A stretch of 29,809 nucleotides of DNA, taken from assembly GCA_964643965.1 (NCBI GenBank), contig CAZXVH010000064.1, forward strand, positions 1 to 29,809, written 5' to 3'. Under the pieces are notes generated by a model. It was given only the letters and a program-made list of their open reading frames with translations. It ran no database searches and was not told where the DNA came from. A program made the position numbers and the translations under genes. Within the stretch, counting starts at the first letter, position 1. Every line of letters starts with the position of its first letter. Positions 1 through 7,375 of this stretch are shown here, piece by piece. The DNA comes from GCA-2746795 sp964643965. GTDB taxonomy: Bacteria; Chloroflexota; Anaerolineae; Promineifilales; Promineifilaceae.

Positions 1-4
1 GAAA

Positions 5-1198
5 CTATCCAAACATCCCCGATTGCCGCAATTCTTTAATTTTGTTCTGCGTATAACCCGCATCTATTAAAACCTCATCCGTATGCTGCCCAACGGCCGT
101 TCCCACCCACCTGTATTCTGCTTCTCCCTCAGAAAACTTAAACGGACTCGCTATCTGCTGCTGAGTACCACCATCCGGCTTCGGCACATTCACAACCATG
201 TTTCGAGCCTGCACCTGCGGGTGCGCCAACATTTCGGGGATAGTCAGTACCGGTTCTACACAGACATCCTTGTCCGCGAAAAGCGCCTGCCAGAAGGATA
301 ACGGCCGTTTCCCAATCTCCTTCGCTATCTCCCCCTTCAAACTTTGCTGGTTGGCTGGTGACTGGTCTAAGCCGCGCCCGATGAGGTCGGGGCGGTTGAG
401 GGTCGCGCACAGCCCTTGCCAAAATTTGGGTTCCAGGCTGCCGATGGCGAGATAACGGCCGTCTTCCGTCTCATAAGTGTCATAAAAGCTGCCGCCGTTG
501 AGCGCCCAACTTTCCGGCTCCGGGATGTCGCCGCCAACCAGGTAATTGCTGATGGCGTGCGCCTGCCACGCAATTACCATGTCCAACATGCTGATGTCTA
601 CCAGTTGGCCCTGACCGGTGAGGTGGCGTTGGATAACGGCGGCCAGGATGCCGGTAATCGCCCCAAACGAACCACCACCCACATCGGCGATTTGGGCGCC
701 CAGCGGGGGTGGTCCGCCCTCCTTACGTCCTGAATGGCTCATCAGACCGGACAGCGCCAGATAATTGTTGTCGTGCCCGGCGCGTTGCTGGTACGGGCCA
801 GTCTGCCCATATCCGGTGATAGCGCAGTAAATGAGAGCCGGGTTCACGGCGCGTAACGCTTCATAGCCGATGCCCAGTCGAGCCATGACCCCCGGCCGGA
901 ACTGTTCCAGCACAATGTCAAAGCCACCGCCCTCAGCGGCCACCAACCGTTTAACCACCTCAACCGCTTCTGGCTGCTTCAAATCCAGGGCAATGGAGCG
1001 CTTGTTACGATTCAATACGCCATGCCATGCCGATATGTCGCCGTCAAAAGGCGGCAAAAAGCGCACCATGTCCGGTCGATCTGGCGCTTCCACGCGCACC
1101 ACATCCGCGCCCAAATCAGCCAGCAGCATGGAAGCAAACGGCCCCGGCAGCAGCGTAGAAAAGTCGAGGATTTTGAGGGAGGAAAGGGGGGAAGACAT
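5..1198 (-). CDS. CaiB/BaiF family III CoA-transferase, alpha-methylacyl-CoA racemase (AMACR)-like
   Basis: The 397-residue protein matches the family III CoA-transferase fold over its full length (N-terminal LDFSTLLPGPFASMLLADLG, then GAD-V-RVE). The segment AGHDNNYLALSG (His142) and QIADVGGG (Asp172) correspond to the His/Asp acid-base pair of alpha-methylacyl-CoA racemases such as mycobacterial MCR, so I favour racemisation of 2-methylacyl-CoA esters over CoA transfer; the latter uses only the Asp. Product is cytosolic. The stop (TAG) is 4 bases from the window edge, so the gene is complete. The ATG at 1198 is the only sensible start, but no clear Shine-Dalgarno is visible. It lies downstream of an acyl-CoA synthetase on the same strand, separated by a heptanucleotide repeat array. 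It holds palindrome copies AACGGCCGTT at 92 and 300 and a variant at 454. Substrate is inferred only. Confidence 0.88.
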   Translation of the reverse strand: MSSPLSSLKILDFSTLLPGPFASMLLADLGADVVRVEAPDRPDMVRFLPPFDGDISAWHGVLNRNKRSIALDLKQPEAVEVVKRLVAAEGGGFDIVLEQFRPGVMARLGIGYEALRAVNPALIYCAITGYGQTGPYQQRAGHDNNYLALSGLMSHSGRKEGGPPPLGAQIADVGGGSFGAITGILAAVIQRHLTGQGQLVDISMLDMVIAWQAHAISNYLVGGDIPEPESWALNGGSFYDTYETEDGRYLAIGSLEPKFWQGLCATLNRPDLIGRGLDQSPANQQSLKGEIAKEIGKRPLSFWQALFADKDVCVEPVLTIPEMLAHPQVQARNMVVNVPKPDGGTQQQIASPFKFSEGEAEYRWVGTAVGQHTDEVLIDAGYTQNKIKELRQSGMFG

Positions 1199-1215
1199 GG
1201 AAGCGTGTAAAAGAA

Positions 1216-1314
1216 GTGGACAGTGAACAGTTTACAGTTTACAGTTTACTGTCCACTGTCCACTGTCCACTGTCCACTGTTCACTGTTTACTGTCCACTG
1301 TTTACTGTTTACTG
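1216..1314. repeat. Heptanucleotide tandem repeat array with internal inversion
   Basis: About 14 consecutive 7-base units of the type GTTTACT / GTCCACT / GTTCACT fill the spacer. The first five units run in the opposite orientation (GTGGACA, GTGAACA, GTTTACA), so the array can fold back on itself. The TAA stop of the acyl-CoA synthetase (1309-1311) is one of the repeat units read on the minus strand (CAGTAAACAG). Related arrays lie at 4587-4670 and 27506-27538. The style resembles the short tandemly repeated heptamers of filamentous cyanobacteria. Confidence 0.9.
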
Positions 1315-2934
1315 AAGTTGCCCCGCCGTATACATCTTGCGCAAGGTTTGTTTGCTGAATTTACCCACACTCGTCTTCGGTATTTCTTCGACAAAGACAA
1401 TAGTTTCCGGTATCCAGAATTTGGCGACGCGGGTTTCCAGGAAGGCTTTGAGTTCCGCTTCAGTGAGAGCATGTCCATCAGGAGTAGGCACAACGGCAGC
1501 AAACGGCCGTTCTGACCATCTTTCGTCCGGTATGGCAATCACCGCCGCCTCTACCACCTGCGGATGCGCCATCAGTTCGTTTTCCAGTTCAACCGAGGAA
1601 ATCCACTCCCCGCCGCTCTTGATCAGGTCTTTGGTGCGGTCGGTAACGGTCATAAAGCCATCTTCGTTGATCGTACACACATCACCCGTGCGGAACCAGC
1701 CATCGGCCGTCATGTAATCTTCCGTAATTTCCCGTTTGTAATATTGGCTGATAACCCAAGGGCCGCGCACTTGCAGCTCGCCCATTTGCACCCCGTCCCA
1801 GGGTAACTCATTGTCATCCAGATCGACAATGCGCATCTCCACCCCCGGCACGGCATACCCTTGCCTGGCCTTGATGTCCCACTTTTCATCGTCAGACAAA
1901 TCTTCATGTTTGCCCAGCAGCAGCGAAACCGTGCCCAGCGGCGACAGTTCGGTCATGCCCCAGGCATGAACAACGGGAATGCCCAACTCTTTTTCGTAGG
2001 CCATGATGAGAGAGCGCGGCATCGCCGAACCGCCGACAACGGTAGCCCTCATGCTGGAAATATCACGCGGATTTTGTTTGAGTTCCTGGTAGAGCACCGT
2101 CCAAATGGAGGGCACACCGGCGGCGATGGTCACTTTTTCGTTGGCGATCAAGTCAGCCAGCGGCTCTGGTTTGAGGTGCGGCCCTGGCATGACCATGCCC
2201 GCGCCAGACATAACGCAGGCGTAAGGCAGTCCCCAGGCCATCGCATGGAACTGCGGCACCACCGGCAGCACCACATCTGATTCACGTATGCCCAGCGCCG
2301 ACGAGGAATTTTCGCCCATGGTATGCAGGAACATGGAGCGATGACTGTACAGCGCCCCTTTGGGACTGCCCGTCGTGCCGCTGGTGTAACACAAGCCCAT
2401 CGCCATATTTTCATCGGTGGAACGCCAGACAAAATCATCATCTGAACCGGCGATGAGGTCTTCGTAGTAAAGCACATTGCGCAGTTTGGTTTGGGTGTTG
2501 GGCGGGGCATTTAGCAGCACGTAATGCTTGACGCAGGTGATTAGGTGGGCGATGCGTTCGTAAAGCGGCAGCAACGTGGCGTCGATAAATACAATCTGGT
2601 CTTCGGCATGGTCTACAATGTAAGCCAACTGGTCAGGAAAAAGACGGATGTTGAGCGTATGGCAGACGGCGCCAGCCCCGGGAATGGCGTAATACAGTTC
2701 CAAATGCTGATAATTGTTCCAGGCAAAGGTGGCTACGCGGTCGCCCGGCTCGATGCCTAATTTCACCAACGCTTTAGACAAACGCTTTATGCGTTTATAC
2801 ATATCGGCGTAGGTGTAGCGGTGCATGGAACCATTGGGCAGCATGGTGGCAATTTCTTTGCGTGGAAATTGGCGGTTGCCATGCTCCAGGATGCGATCCA
2901 TCGTTAGTTGGTAGTCCATCATTAAACCTTGCAT
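1309..2934 (-). CDS. Acyl-CoA synthetase (AMP-forming, AlkK/medium-to-long-chain type)
   Basis: The 541-residue protein is an ANL-superfamily ligase that activates a carboxylic acid to its CoA thioester through an acyl-adenylate. Visible motifs are the phosphate loop YTSGTTGSPKGALYSHRS (about 183-200), HAWGMTELSPLGT, the FRTGDVCTINEDGFMTVTDR hinge region, and the C-terminal PKTSVGKFSKQ with the adenylation Lys at about 525. Length is normal for the AlkK/TTHA0604-like group. The ATG at 2934 is supported by AAAGGAG eight bases upstream, preferred over the internal Met codons at residues 5 and 6. The stop codon lies inside the heptanucleotide array. It probably feeds the acyl-CoA enzymes around it; chain length cannot be read from the sequence. 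A palindrome copy at 1502 encodes Arg-Pro in SERPFAA. Confidence 0.93.
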   Translation of the reverse strand: MQGLMMDYQLTMDRILEHGNRQFPRKEIATMLPNGSMHRYTYADMYKRIKRLSKALVKLGIEPGDRVATFAWNNYQHLELYYAIPGAGAVCHTLNIRLFPDQLAYIVDHAEDQIVFIDATLLPLYERIAHLITCVKHYVLLNAPPNTQTKLRNVLYYEDLIAGSDDDFVWRSTDENMAMGLCYTSGTTGSPKGALYSHRSMFLHTMGENSSSALGIRESDVVLPVVPQFHAMAWGLPYACVMSGAGMVMPGPHLKPEPLADLIANEKVTIAAGVPSIWTVLYQELKQNPRDISSMRATVVGGSAMPRSLIMAYEKELGIPVVHAWGMTELSPLGTVSLLLGKHEDLSDDEKWDIKARQGYAVPGVEMRIVDLDDNELPWDGVQMGELQVRGPWVISQYYKREITEDYMTADGWFRTGDVCTINEDGFMTVTDRTKDLIKSGGEWISSVELENELMAHPQVVEAAVIAIPDERWSERPFAAVVPTPDGHALTEAELKAFLETRVAKFWIPETIVFVEEIPKTSVGKFSKQTLRKMYTAGQLQ

Positions 2935-2976
2935 GTGACACTCTCCTTTTTGATTGACTTGTGTGAGCCACTATTT

Positions 2977-3028
2977 TAGTGCGTAGTGCGCAATTCGTAG
3001 GCATTTACGTCCTATGCACTACGCATTA
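2977..3028. repeat. Intergenic imperfect inverted repeat
   Basis: TAGTGCGTAGTGC (2977-2989) is matched by GCACTACGCATTA (3016-3028), 12 of 13 bases complementary, with a small inner complement (GTAGG / CCTAT). It sits between the acyl-CoA synthetase start and the thioesterase stop. No T-tract follows on the minus strand, so it reads better as a dispersed repeat hairpin than as a strong intrinsic terminator. Confidence 0.65.
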
Positions 3029-3039
3029 GGGGAAGCGGT

Positions 3040-3540
3040 TCACGGATTTATCACCCCACAAAGGGGCGCTTGCCAACTGAGTTGTTCGTGTTCTGCCAAA
3101 ATAGCGTCGATATTGGCGGCGATGGTGGCTGGAAAAGGGGAAGTGCGCCGTTGGCTGAGATCAACGTGCGCCCCCATGTCTTCCAGGGTGGCGGCGAGTT
3201 TGTTTTGGCTGTCGTTGACCATGAAGAGCATGAAGTGAACGCGCTTGGCGGAGCGTCCCAACATGCGTCCGCGAATGGTGAGATGGTCGCCCTGGTGAAC
3301 TTCGGCGCGGTAGTTGATGAAGTGTTGCAAGGCGAAGGCGCCCCCTTGCCCCGATTCGTAATAGGCTTGATCCATGCCGAAGCCGACGAAGAAATCCCAG
3401 GCGGCCTCGTCAAAAAGAGAGAGGTAGTGGCGCACGTTCATATGGCCCATCAAATCCAGGTAATCCGCGGGGACGATGCCCTGGTAGATGATGGGCAGTG
3501 ATTCGAGTTGGGGGAGAGTGGGAAATTGTAGTTTTGTCAT
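3040..3540 (-). CDS. Acyl-CoA thioesterase, 4HBT hot-dog family
   Basis: A 166-residue single hot-dog domain protein. The segment PADYLDLMGHMNVRHYLSLF (25-44) is the 4HBT active-site region, where the Asp/His next to the central helix bind and hydrolyse the acyl-CoA thioester. The remainder (EVHQGDHLTIRGRMLGRSAK) matches the beta-sheet part of the fold. I start it at ATG 3540 (MTKLQFP). An in-frame upstream ATG at 3627 would translate a 21-bp-arm hairpin and overlap the preceding hydrolase gene. No good Shine-Dalgarno precedes 3540. The downstream neighbour is the acyl-CoA synthetase, so it could balance CoA and free acid in the same pathway. Substrate unknown. Confidence 0.82.
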   Translation of the reverse strand: MTKLQFPTLPQLESLPIIYQGIVPADYLDLMGHMNVRHYLSLFDEAAWDFFVGFGMDQAYYESGQGGAFALQHFINYRAEVHQGDHLTIRGRMLGRSAKRVHFMLFMVNDSQNKLAATLEDMGAHVDLSQRRTSPFPATIAANIDAILAEHEQLSWQAPLCGVINP

Positions 3541-3551
3541 GAAAGGATTGA

Positions 3552-3600
3552 GCGAGAGCAAGAGCAAGAGGAGTGGTTTTCCTCTCGCTCTTGCTCTTGC
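3552..3600. repeat. Hairpin with 21-bp purine/pyrimidine arms
   Basis: GCGAGAGCAAGAGCAAGAGG (from 3552) pairs with the pyrimidine-rich strand ending at 3600; 19 of 21 positions are complementary, with a 7-base loop. It lies between the stop of the MBL hydrolase (3603) and the start of the thioesterase (3540), only 11 bases from the latter. The internal AGAGCA repetition suggests expansion of a short unit. It could attenuate or insulate the thioesterase. Confidence 0.75.
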
Positions 3601-3602
3601 CT

Positions 3603-4583
3603 CTAGCTTGTTGGGTAATAATGCCACACCCCATCCACCGTCTCCTGGCGAATGACGCCCTCTGCCAGGAGCAGGTCGAGGTAGCCGATGAGCATCCAGA
3701 GGCCAGCGAAGCGGAATTGGGGCGGGTGATGGGCATACATTTTATCGACGAGTTGGGCAGGTACGAGTGTACCTTCCTGGATGTGGGCCAGGCATTCGGC
3801 TTTGCGGCTTTGGATACGGCCGCACTGTTTGTCGATGATGATGTGGTGATCGAGGCCGTATTTTGTGCCAAACGGCCGTCCGTGACCGGGATAAACGGCG
3901 GCGATGTCGAGGGCGGCGATTTTGCTCATGGATTGCATGAAGAGGGGCAGGGCTGGGATGCGATCTGGGGAGGATAACGGCCGTTCTACCACAGGCGTCG
4001 GCGTTGTTTTCAGCAGTTGATCAGCGGAAATTAGCATTTTGCTTTCCGGCTGGTAAAAGCAAGTCATGGCGCTGTTGTGGCCGGGGGTGTGGATGACTTG
4101 CCAGGCCATACCGCCCAGTTGCAAGGCGCCATCGGCCGGAAAAGTACGCAGTCGTGTGGGGTCGATAGCTTCGCTTTGCTGGTCCATGGCGGCCATGCCC
4201 ACCAGAATCATATTGGCATACGCCTCGTCTATGCCCACCCGGATCAGGAATTCTTGTTTGTAGTAATCGAGGCGTTTTTGCCATATCTCGTGGGTGGTGG
4301 TGAGCCAGGGGGCGCCCAGTTCACAAATCCAGATATCGGCGTCGCTGTGAGCCTGAATCATGCCGGCGCCGCCGAAATGGTCCACGTGGGGATGGGTGAT
4401 GATCACCCGCGACAAATCCATGACGGTGAGATTATGCTCTGCCAGTCCAAATTGCAGCGCTTCCCAGCTTTCTTCGGATTTGATGCCAGCGTCAATCAGC
4501 ACCGGTTCCGGTTGTGTAAAAAGATAGACGTTGACGCCGCCAACGTCGAGACCTGTGGGGAGTTCTATGCGGATGGGTTCCAT
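3603..4583 (-). CDS. MBL-fold metallo-hydrolase (LACTB2/glyoxalase II-like)
   Basis: A 326-residue metallo-beta-lactamase-fold hydrolase. Metal ligands are complete: THPHVDH (His64, His66, Asp68, His69), HTPGH (His169), the bridging Asp188 in SADQ, and His234 in YPGHGRPF. The C-terminal third (GTLVPAQLVDKMY onwards) looks like the small winged-helix domain found in LACTB2-type members. These enzymes hydrolyse thioesters, phosphodiesters or lactones; which one cannot be told here. ATG 4583 is four bases from a heptanucleotide array, and no Shine-Dalgarno fits in between. Palindrome variants lie at 3871 and 3976. It sits directly after a second MBL gene on the same strand. Confidence 0.87.
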   Translation of the reverse strand: MEPIRIELPTGLDVGGVNVYLFTQPEPVLIDAGIKSEESWEALQFGLAEHNLTVMDLSRVIITHPHVDHFGGAGMIQAHSDADIWICELGAPWLTTTHEIWQKRLDYYKQEFLIRVGIDEAYANMILVGMAAMDQQSEAIDPTRLRTFPADGALQLGGMAWQVIHTPGHNSAMTCFYQPESKMLISADQLLKTTPTPVVERPLSSPDRIPALPLFMQSMSKIAALDIAAVYPGHGRPFGTKYGLDHHIIIDKQCGRIQSRKAECLAHIQEGTLVPAQLVDKMYAHHPPQFRFAGLWMLIGYLDLLLAEGVIRQETVDGVWHYYPTS

Positions 4584-4586
4584 TTT

Positions 4587-4670
4587 AGTTTACAGTGTAC
4601 AGTGTACAGTGAACAGTTTACAGTGAGCAGTGGGGCGCGTACTTGCTGTTTTACTGTTTACTGTTTACTG
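4587..4670. repeat. Heptanucleotide repeat array, two inverted blocks
   Basis: A left block (4587-4633) of units such as ACAGTGT, ACAGTGA and ACAGTTT, and a right block (4648-4670) of GTTTACT units, are in opposite orientation around a 14-base spacer, so the region can form a stem. The right block overlaps the end of the next gene: its TAA stop (4658-4660) is a repeat unit. It is the same family as 1216-1314 and 27506-27538. Confidence 0.88.
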
Positions 4671-5548
4671 GCATCAAGCCATTCTAACATCATGCGAATC
4701 TGCTGCTCATGGCCTTTGGTTTGGTAATAGTCGGGAATATCTTGCCAATGCTCGTTGTGTGGTGTGGCTGCGGCAAAGGTGAGATTGATGAGGGCGGCGA
4801 CATCGGCGTCTTCATTTGGTTTGGCAGATATCCCTTGCGCTAAGGCTTCCCGACAATGGGCTTCTACTTGGTCGAAGTAGGCGATGTTGTCGTGAAGAAG
4901 CTGTGCCCCAATTGTAACAGGGGCGTGGCAGTAAAGCACGGTTTGGGCATTAAGATCGGCTAGTTTTGTCAACGATTGACGCATGTGGGGCAGGCCATCG
5001 TTGGTGTGAGCAAAAGGAAAGGGGATTTCGGCGGCGTCGGCGGCTAACAAGGCGTTGATTTCGGGGATGTAGATGGAAATGTGATCGGGTGTGTGGCCGG
5101 GAGTGGGCAACAGTTCCAGGGTGAGATCGCCGCCGTTGATGGTGAGAGTGTTGTTGAAGGTGATGGTGGGCAGGGTGAGGCGGACATCGTTGAAAATATC
5201 TGGCTCTTGTGCCTGCATCCTTTCCAGATACTCTTGAGCTTCTGGGTGACGCAGGATTTCGGCACAGCGGCTGCTGCTGATGATGGGGGCGTTGAAGACC
5301 TGGTTGCCCCAGGCATGGTCATAGTCGGCGTGGGTGTTGATGACGAGCAGTTGGCGATTGGTGAGGTGGGTTTGGGCGTGGTTTAGGAGGGCAACGGCCG
5401 TTTCCACATTGATCATCGTATCCACCACGACTACATACCGCTCAGTCACCACAATGAAAGTATCGACCAATTCTCCATTACGCAGCACTAAAATGCGCTC
5501 ATCCCAGCCCTCGTTTTTTACCAGTTCGACGGAGTTTGTGTGGCTCAT
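4658..5548 (-). CDS. MBL-fold hydrolase with altered HxHxDH motif
   Basis: A 296-residue metallo-beta-lactamase-fold protein when started at ATG 5548 (MSHTNSVELV). An in-frame ATG at 5635 would translate a perfect hairpin and add 29 low-complexity residues, so I reject it. The metal motif reads NTHADYDHAWGN (His73, Asp75, Asp77, His78): Asp replaces the second His of HxHxDH, as in some glyoxalase-II-like subfamilies. His152 (TPGHTPDH) and Asp171 (AADAAE) complete the site. The last residues (DASKQ) and the stop come from the heptanucleotide array. There is no clear signal peptide and no SD. Substrate unknown; neighbours suggest thioester or similar hydrolysis. Confidence 0.83.
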   Translation of the reverse strand: MSHTNSVELVKNEGWDERILVLRNGELVDTFIVVTERYVVVVDTMINVETAVALLNHAQTHLTNRQLLVINTHADYDHAWGNQVFNAPIISSSRCAEILRHPEAQEYLERMQAQEPDIFNDVRLTLPTITFNNTLTINGGDLTLELLPTPGHTPDHISIYIPEINALLAADAAEIPFPFAHTNDGLPHMRQSLTKLADLNAQTVLYCHAPVTIGAQLLHDNIAYFDQVEAHCREALAQGISAKPNEDADVAALINLTFAAATPHNEHWQDIPDYYQTKGHEQQIRMMLEWLDASKQ

Positions 5549-5600
5549 GTGGAAAATCTTTGAGATTAGAAACGGGAGACGTATACGTGGCGATGAAAAA

Positions 5601-5642
5601 TTAGAGATTGGAGATGGCGTGGGCCTACTCTCCAATCTCTAA
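5601..5642. repeat. Perfect 14-bp inverted repeat (TTGGAGA family)
   Basis: TTAGAGATTGGAGA (5601-5614) and TCTCCAATCTCTAA (5629-5642) are exact complements with a 14-base loop. It follows the stop of the small membrane-protein gene (5656) and precedes the MBL gene. It shares the ATTGGAGA/TCTCCAAT word with hairpins at 22808-22852 and 29156-29188, which suggests one dispersed family. No T-tract. Confidence 0.85.
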
Positions 5643-5655
5643 CGGGCGGAACTAT

Positions 5656-6093
5656 CTACTCAAACTGCTTATTGTTCAGGCTAACGGCATACCCCACAAT
5701 GACAAATGGCAGGAAGCCGGCAAAACCGGCTACAAATGACTCGCCAAAGATCATCAAGAGAGACCGGCTGATGACGGAACCCATGTAGAGCCACAAGCCC
5801 CACTTTTTCCAGCGCCACAAAGCAACAGCGGCGACGATGTCGGCGATGTTGGTGACGAGGATGCCCCACGCCCACCAGGGTATTTGGGCAAAGGTCAGCT
5901 CTAGCAGGCGCTTTTCATTGAAGACCCAAAAGGTAAAGAAGAGGCCAGATAATAAAACGAGCAGAATGGCGACAGTGAGATACCATTTACGATGCTTATT
6001 GAAGGTTTTTTCATGAACCTGGCCGTAATTCTTTTTATTGCCATGTTCTTTTTTTACATTTTTATCTTTTTCTGCAAATTTTGCTTTACTCAT
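5656..6093 (-). CDS. Small integral membrane protein of unknown function
   Basis: A 145-residue protein with a very basic, lysine-rich cytosolic N-terminus (residues 1-36, e.g. EKDKNVKKEHGNKKNYG) followed by about four hydrophobic segments: about 38-58, 70-93, 99-115 and 117-137. It ends in a short polar tail. ATG 6093 has a strong Shine-Dalgarno (AGGAG, five bases upstream). I do not recognise a family or any catalytic motif. It is on the same strand as the MBL genes but separated by a hairpin, so operon membership is uncertain. Confidence 0.75.
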   Translation of the reverse strand: MSKAKFAEKDKNVKKEHGNKKNYGQVHEKTFNKHRKWYLTVAILLVLLSGLFFTFWVFNEKRLLELTFAQIPWWAWGILVTNIADIVAAVALWRWKKWGLWLYMGSVISRSLLMIFGESFVAGFAGFLPFVIVGYAVSLNNKQFE

Positions 6094-6170
6094 TTCTTCT
6101 CCTAAGACAATAGTGTTGGATTGCGCCGCGTATTTTCACACTTTGCATCCATTTCGTCCACTTCTAAAAG

Positions 6171-6229
6171 GATGAAGGGTGAAGGGTGCAAGATGAAAGC
6201 GCTAAGTTGGTGAATATTCACCCTTCATC
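6171..6229. repeat. Inverted repeat overlapping the 3' end of the GrpB-GNAT gene
   Basis: GATGAAGGGTGAA (6171-6183) is complementary to TTCACCCTTCATC (6217-6229), 13 of 13 bases. The stop codon of the GrpB-GNAT gene (6225-6227) lies within the right arm. A partial direct repeat (GAAGGGTG twice) is present in the left arm. It could act as a 3' mRNA stabiliser or be a dispersed repeat; no T-tract is seen. Confidence 0.7.
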
Positions 6230-7268
6230 TTTCCGCTTTTATTTCCCAGCGCCATTCACCATTCAGTTCCCCGGCCCGCTCCATGCCAATTTTTTCCAGG
6301 ACGCGATGGGAGGGGATGTTGTGCGGGTTGGTGGTGGCAAAAACAGTCATACAGTTTGGTTGGGAAAAGGCCCAGGTAGTTAACGCCTGAGCGGCTTCTG
6401 TCATAAAGCCGTTTTCCCGATGGTCAGGCGCCAATCCATACCCTATTTCGACGCTGCCACTTAAATCAGGCTCACCCTTAAACCCGATTGTGCCAATGCC
6501 CAGGTTGCTATCCCGGCGCACGATGAGCCAGTGGGTGCACCAATGATGTAGCTTTGGCTCGGCTACCCGCATTTTGCCGATTTTGACGCGCATGGCCTGG
6601 CGCACAAGGGGATGGGTGATGTTATTTTCCAGGGGCAGGTTGAGGGAAACGGCCAACAGCGAGGGGTCCTGGTAAAAGCTTTGCAGTTGAGCCAGGGAGA
6701 GGGCGATGAGGTGCAGGCGAGCAGTGGTGAGGGTGTGTAACGGCCGTTGCCCTTCCCGCTGCCATATCACCGCTTCTTGTATGACTGCCTGAATAAAATC
6801 AGATTTGGCGCTGGTATAAGCGGCCGGATCTTCTCTGTAAGTTTGCGCCAATTCTGCTTTAAGCTGGTTGTAGGCGCGAGCCTTTTTGGTGTGCGTCCAC
6901 AGATAGTCACGAAACAACAGGTGGTGGGCGATTTCCGGGCGGCCGGTCTGGTAAACGTGGATGTGGTGGCTGTGACGCCCGTCGCTGCCTTTGCGGAAGT
7001 AGCGCCGGCCGGCAATGCCATTTTCCCCTTTGTAGATATAACCAACCTGGGCCATCGCCTCAACTATGTTCTCTACCTGCTCAATGTGCCACACGATGGG
7101 CAGCATATCGATGATCGGCTTGGCCCTGACGCCAGGAACGGCCGTGCTGCCGATGTGGTGTATGGTGAGGAGATTGTCAGCGAAGATGGGGGTGAGAACG
7201 GCCGTTTCCGCCTTGTATTGTTGCGTCCAGTTTGGGTTGTGGGGGGTGAGGGTGATTTGTCGTTTCAT
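6225..7268 (-). CDS. GrpB-family / GNAT acetyltransferase fusion protein
   Basis: A 347-residue two-domain protein. Residues about 3-165 are a GrpB (UPF0157) domain of the nucleotidyltransferase superfamily: HHIGSTAVPGVRAKPIIDML and the HSHHIHVY motif are clear. Residues about 175-345 are a GNAT N-acetyltransferase (RimJ/RimL type): TARLHLIALS at the start, then GTIGFKGEP, EIGYGLAPDHRENGFMTEA for acetyl-CoA binding, and NIPSHRVLEKIGM. The start is ATG 7268 (MKRQITLT), eight bases from an assembly gap, so the upstream region cannot be judged. Neither the GrpB reaction nor the GNAT substrate is known; GrpB is often annotated as CoaE-linked. Palindrome copies sit at 6739, 7137 (variant) and 7197. 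Confidence 0.88.
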   Translation of the reverse strand: MKRQITLTPHNPNWTQQYKAETAVLTPIFADNLLTIHHIGSTAVPGVRAKPIIDMLPIVWHIEQVENIVEAMAQVGYIYKGENGIAGRRYFRKGSDGRHSHHIHVYQTGRPEIAHHLLFRDYLWTHTKKARAYNQLKAELAQTYREDPAAYTSAKSDFIQAVIQEAVIWQREGQRPLHTLTTARLHLIALSLAQLQSFYQDPSLLAVSLNLPLENNITHPLVRQAMRVKIGKMRVAEPKLHHWCTHWLIVRRDSNLGIGTIGFKGEPDLSGSVEIGYGLAPDHRENGFMTEAAQALTTWAFSQPNCMTVFATTNPHNIPSHRVLEKIGMERAGELNGEWRWEIKAER

Positions 7269-7275
7269 GGGTGGC

Positions 7276-7375
7276 NNNNNNNNNNNNNNNNNNNNNNNNN
7301 NNNNNNNNNNNNNNNNNNNNNNNNNNNNNNNNNNNNNNNNNNNNNNNNNNNNNNNNNNNNNNNNNNNNNNNNNNN
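7276..7375. other. Assembly gap (100 N)
   Basis: Exactly 100 unknown bases, the usual scaffolder placeholder, so the true distance is unknown. It lies between the GrpB-GNAT start (7268) and the stop codon of the TPP enzyme (7376-7378). The second gap in the window lies in a tandem repeat, so a repeat may also have broken assembly here. Translations that run through it are meaningless. Confidence 0.97.

Noticed and set aside
1216..1314. Heptamer array as a CRISPR array
   Set aside because: Units are 7 bases with no spacers and no cas genes nearby.
3541..3627. Longer start for the thioesterase at 3627
   Set aside because: It would translate a 21-bp hairpin into Arg/Ala and Leu runs and overlap the MBL gene; the family begins near residue 1 of the 3540 start.
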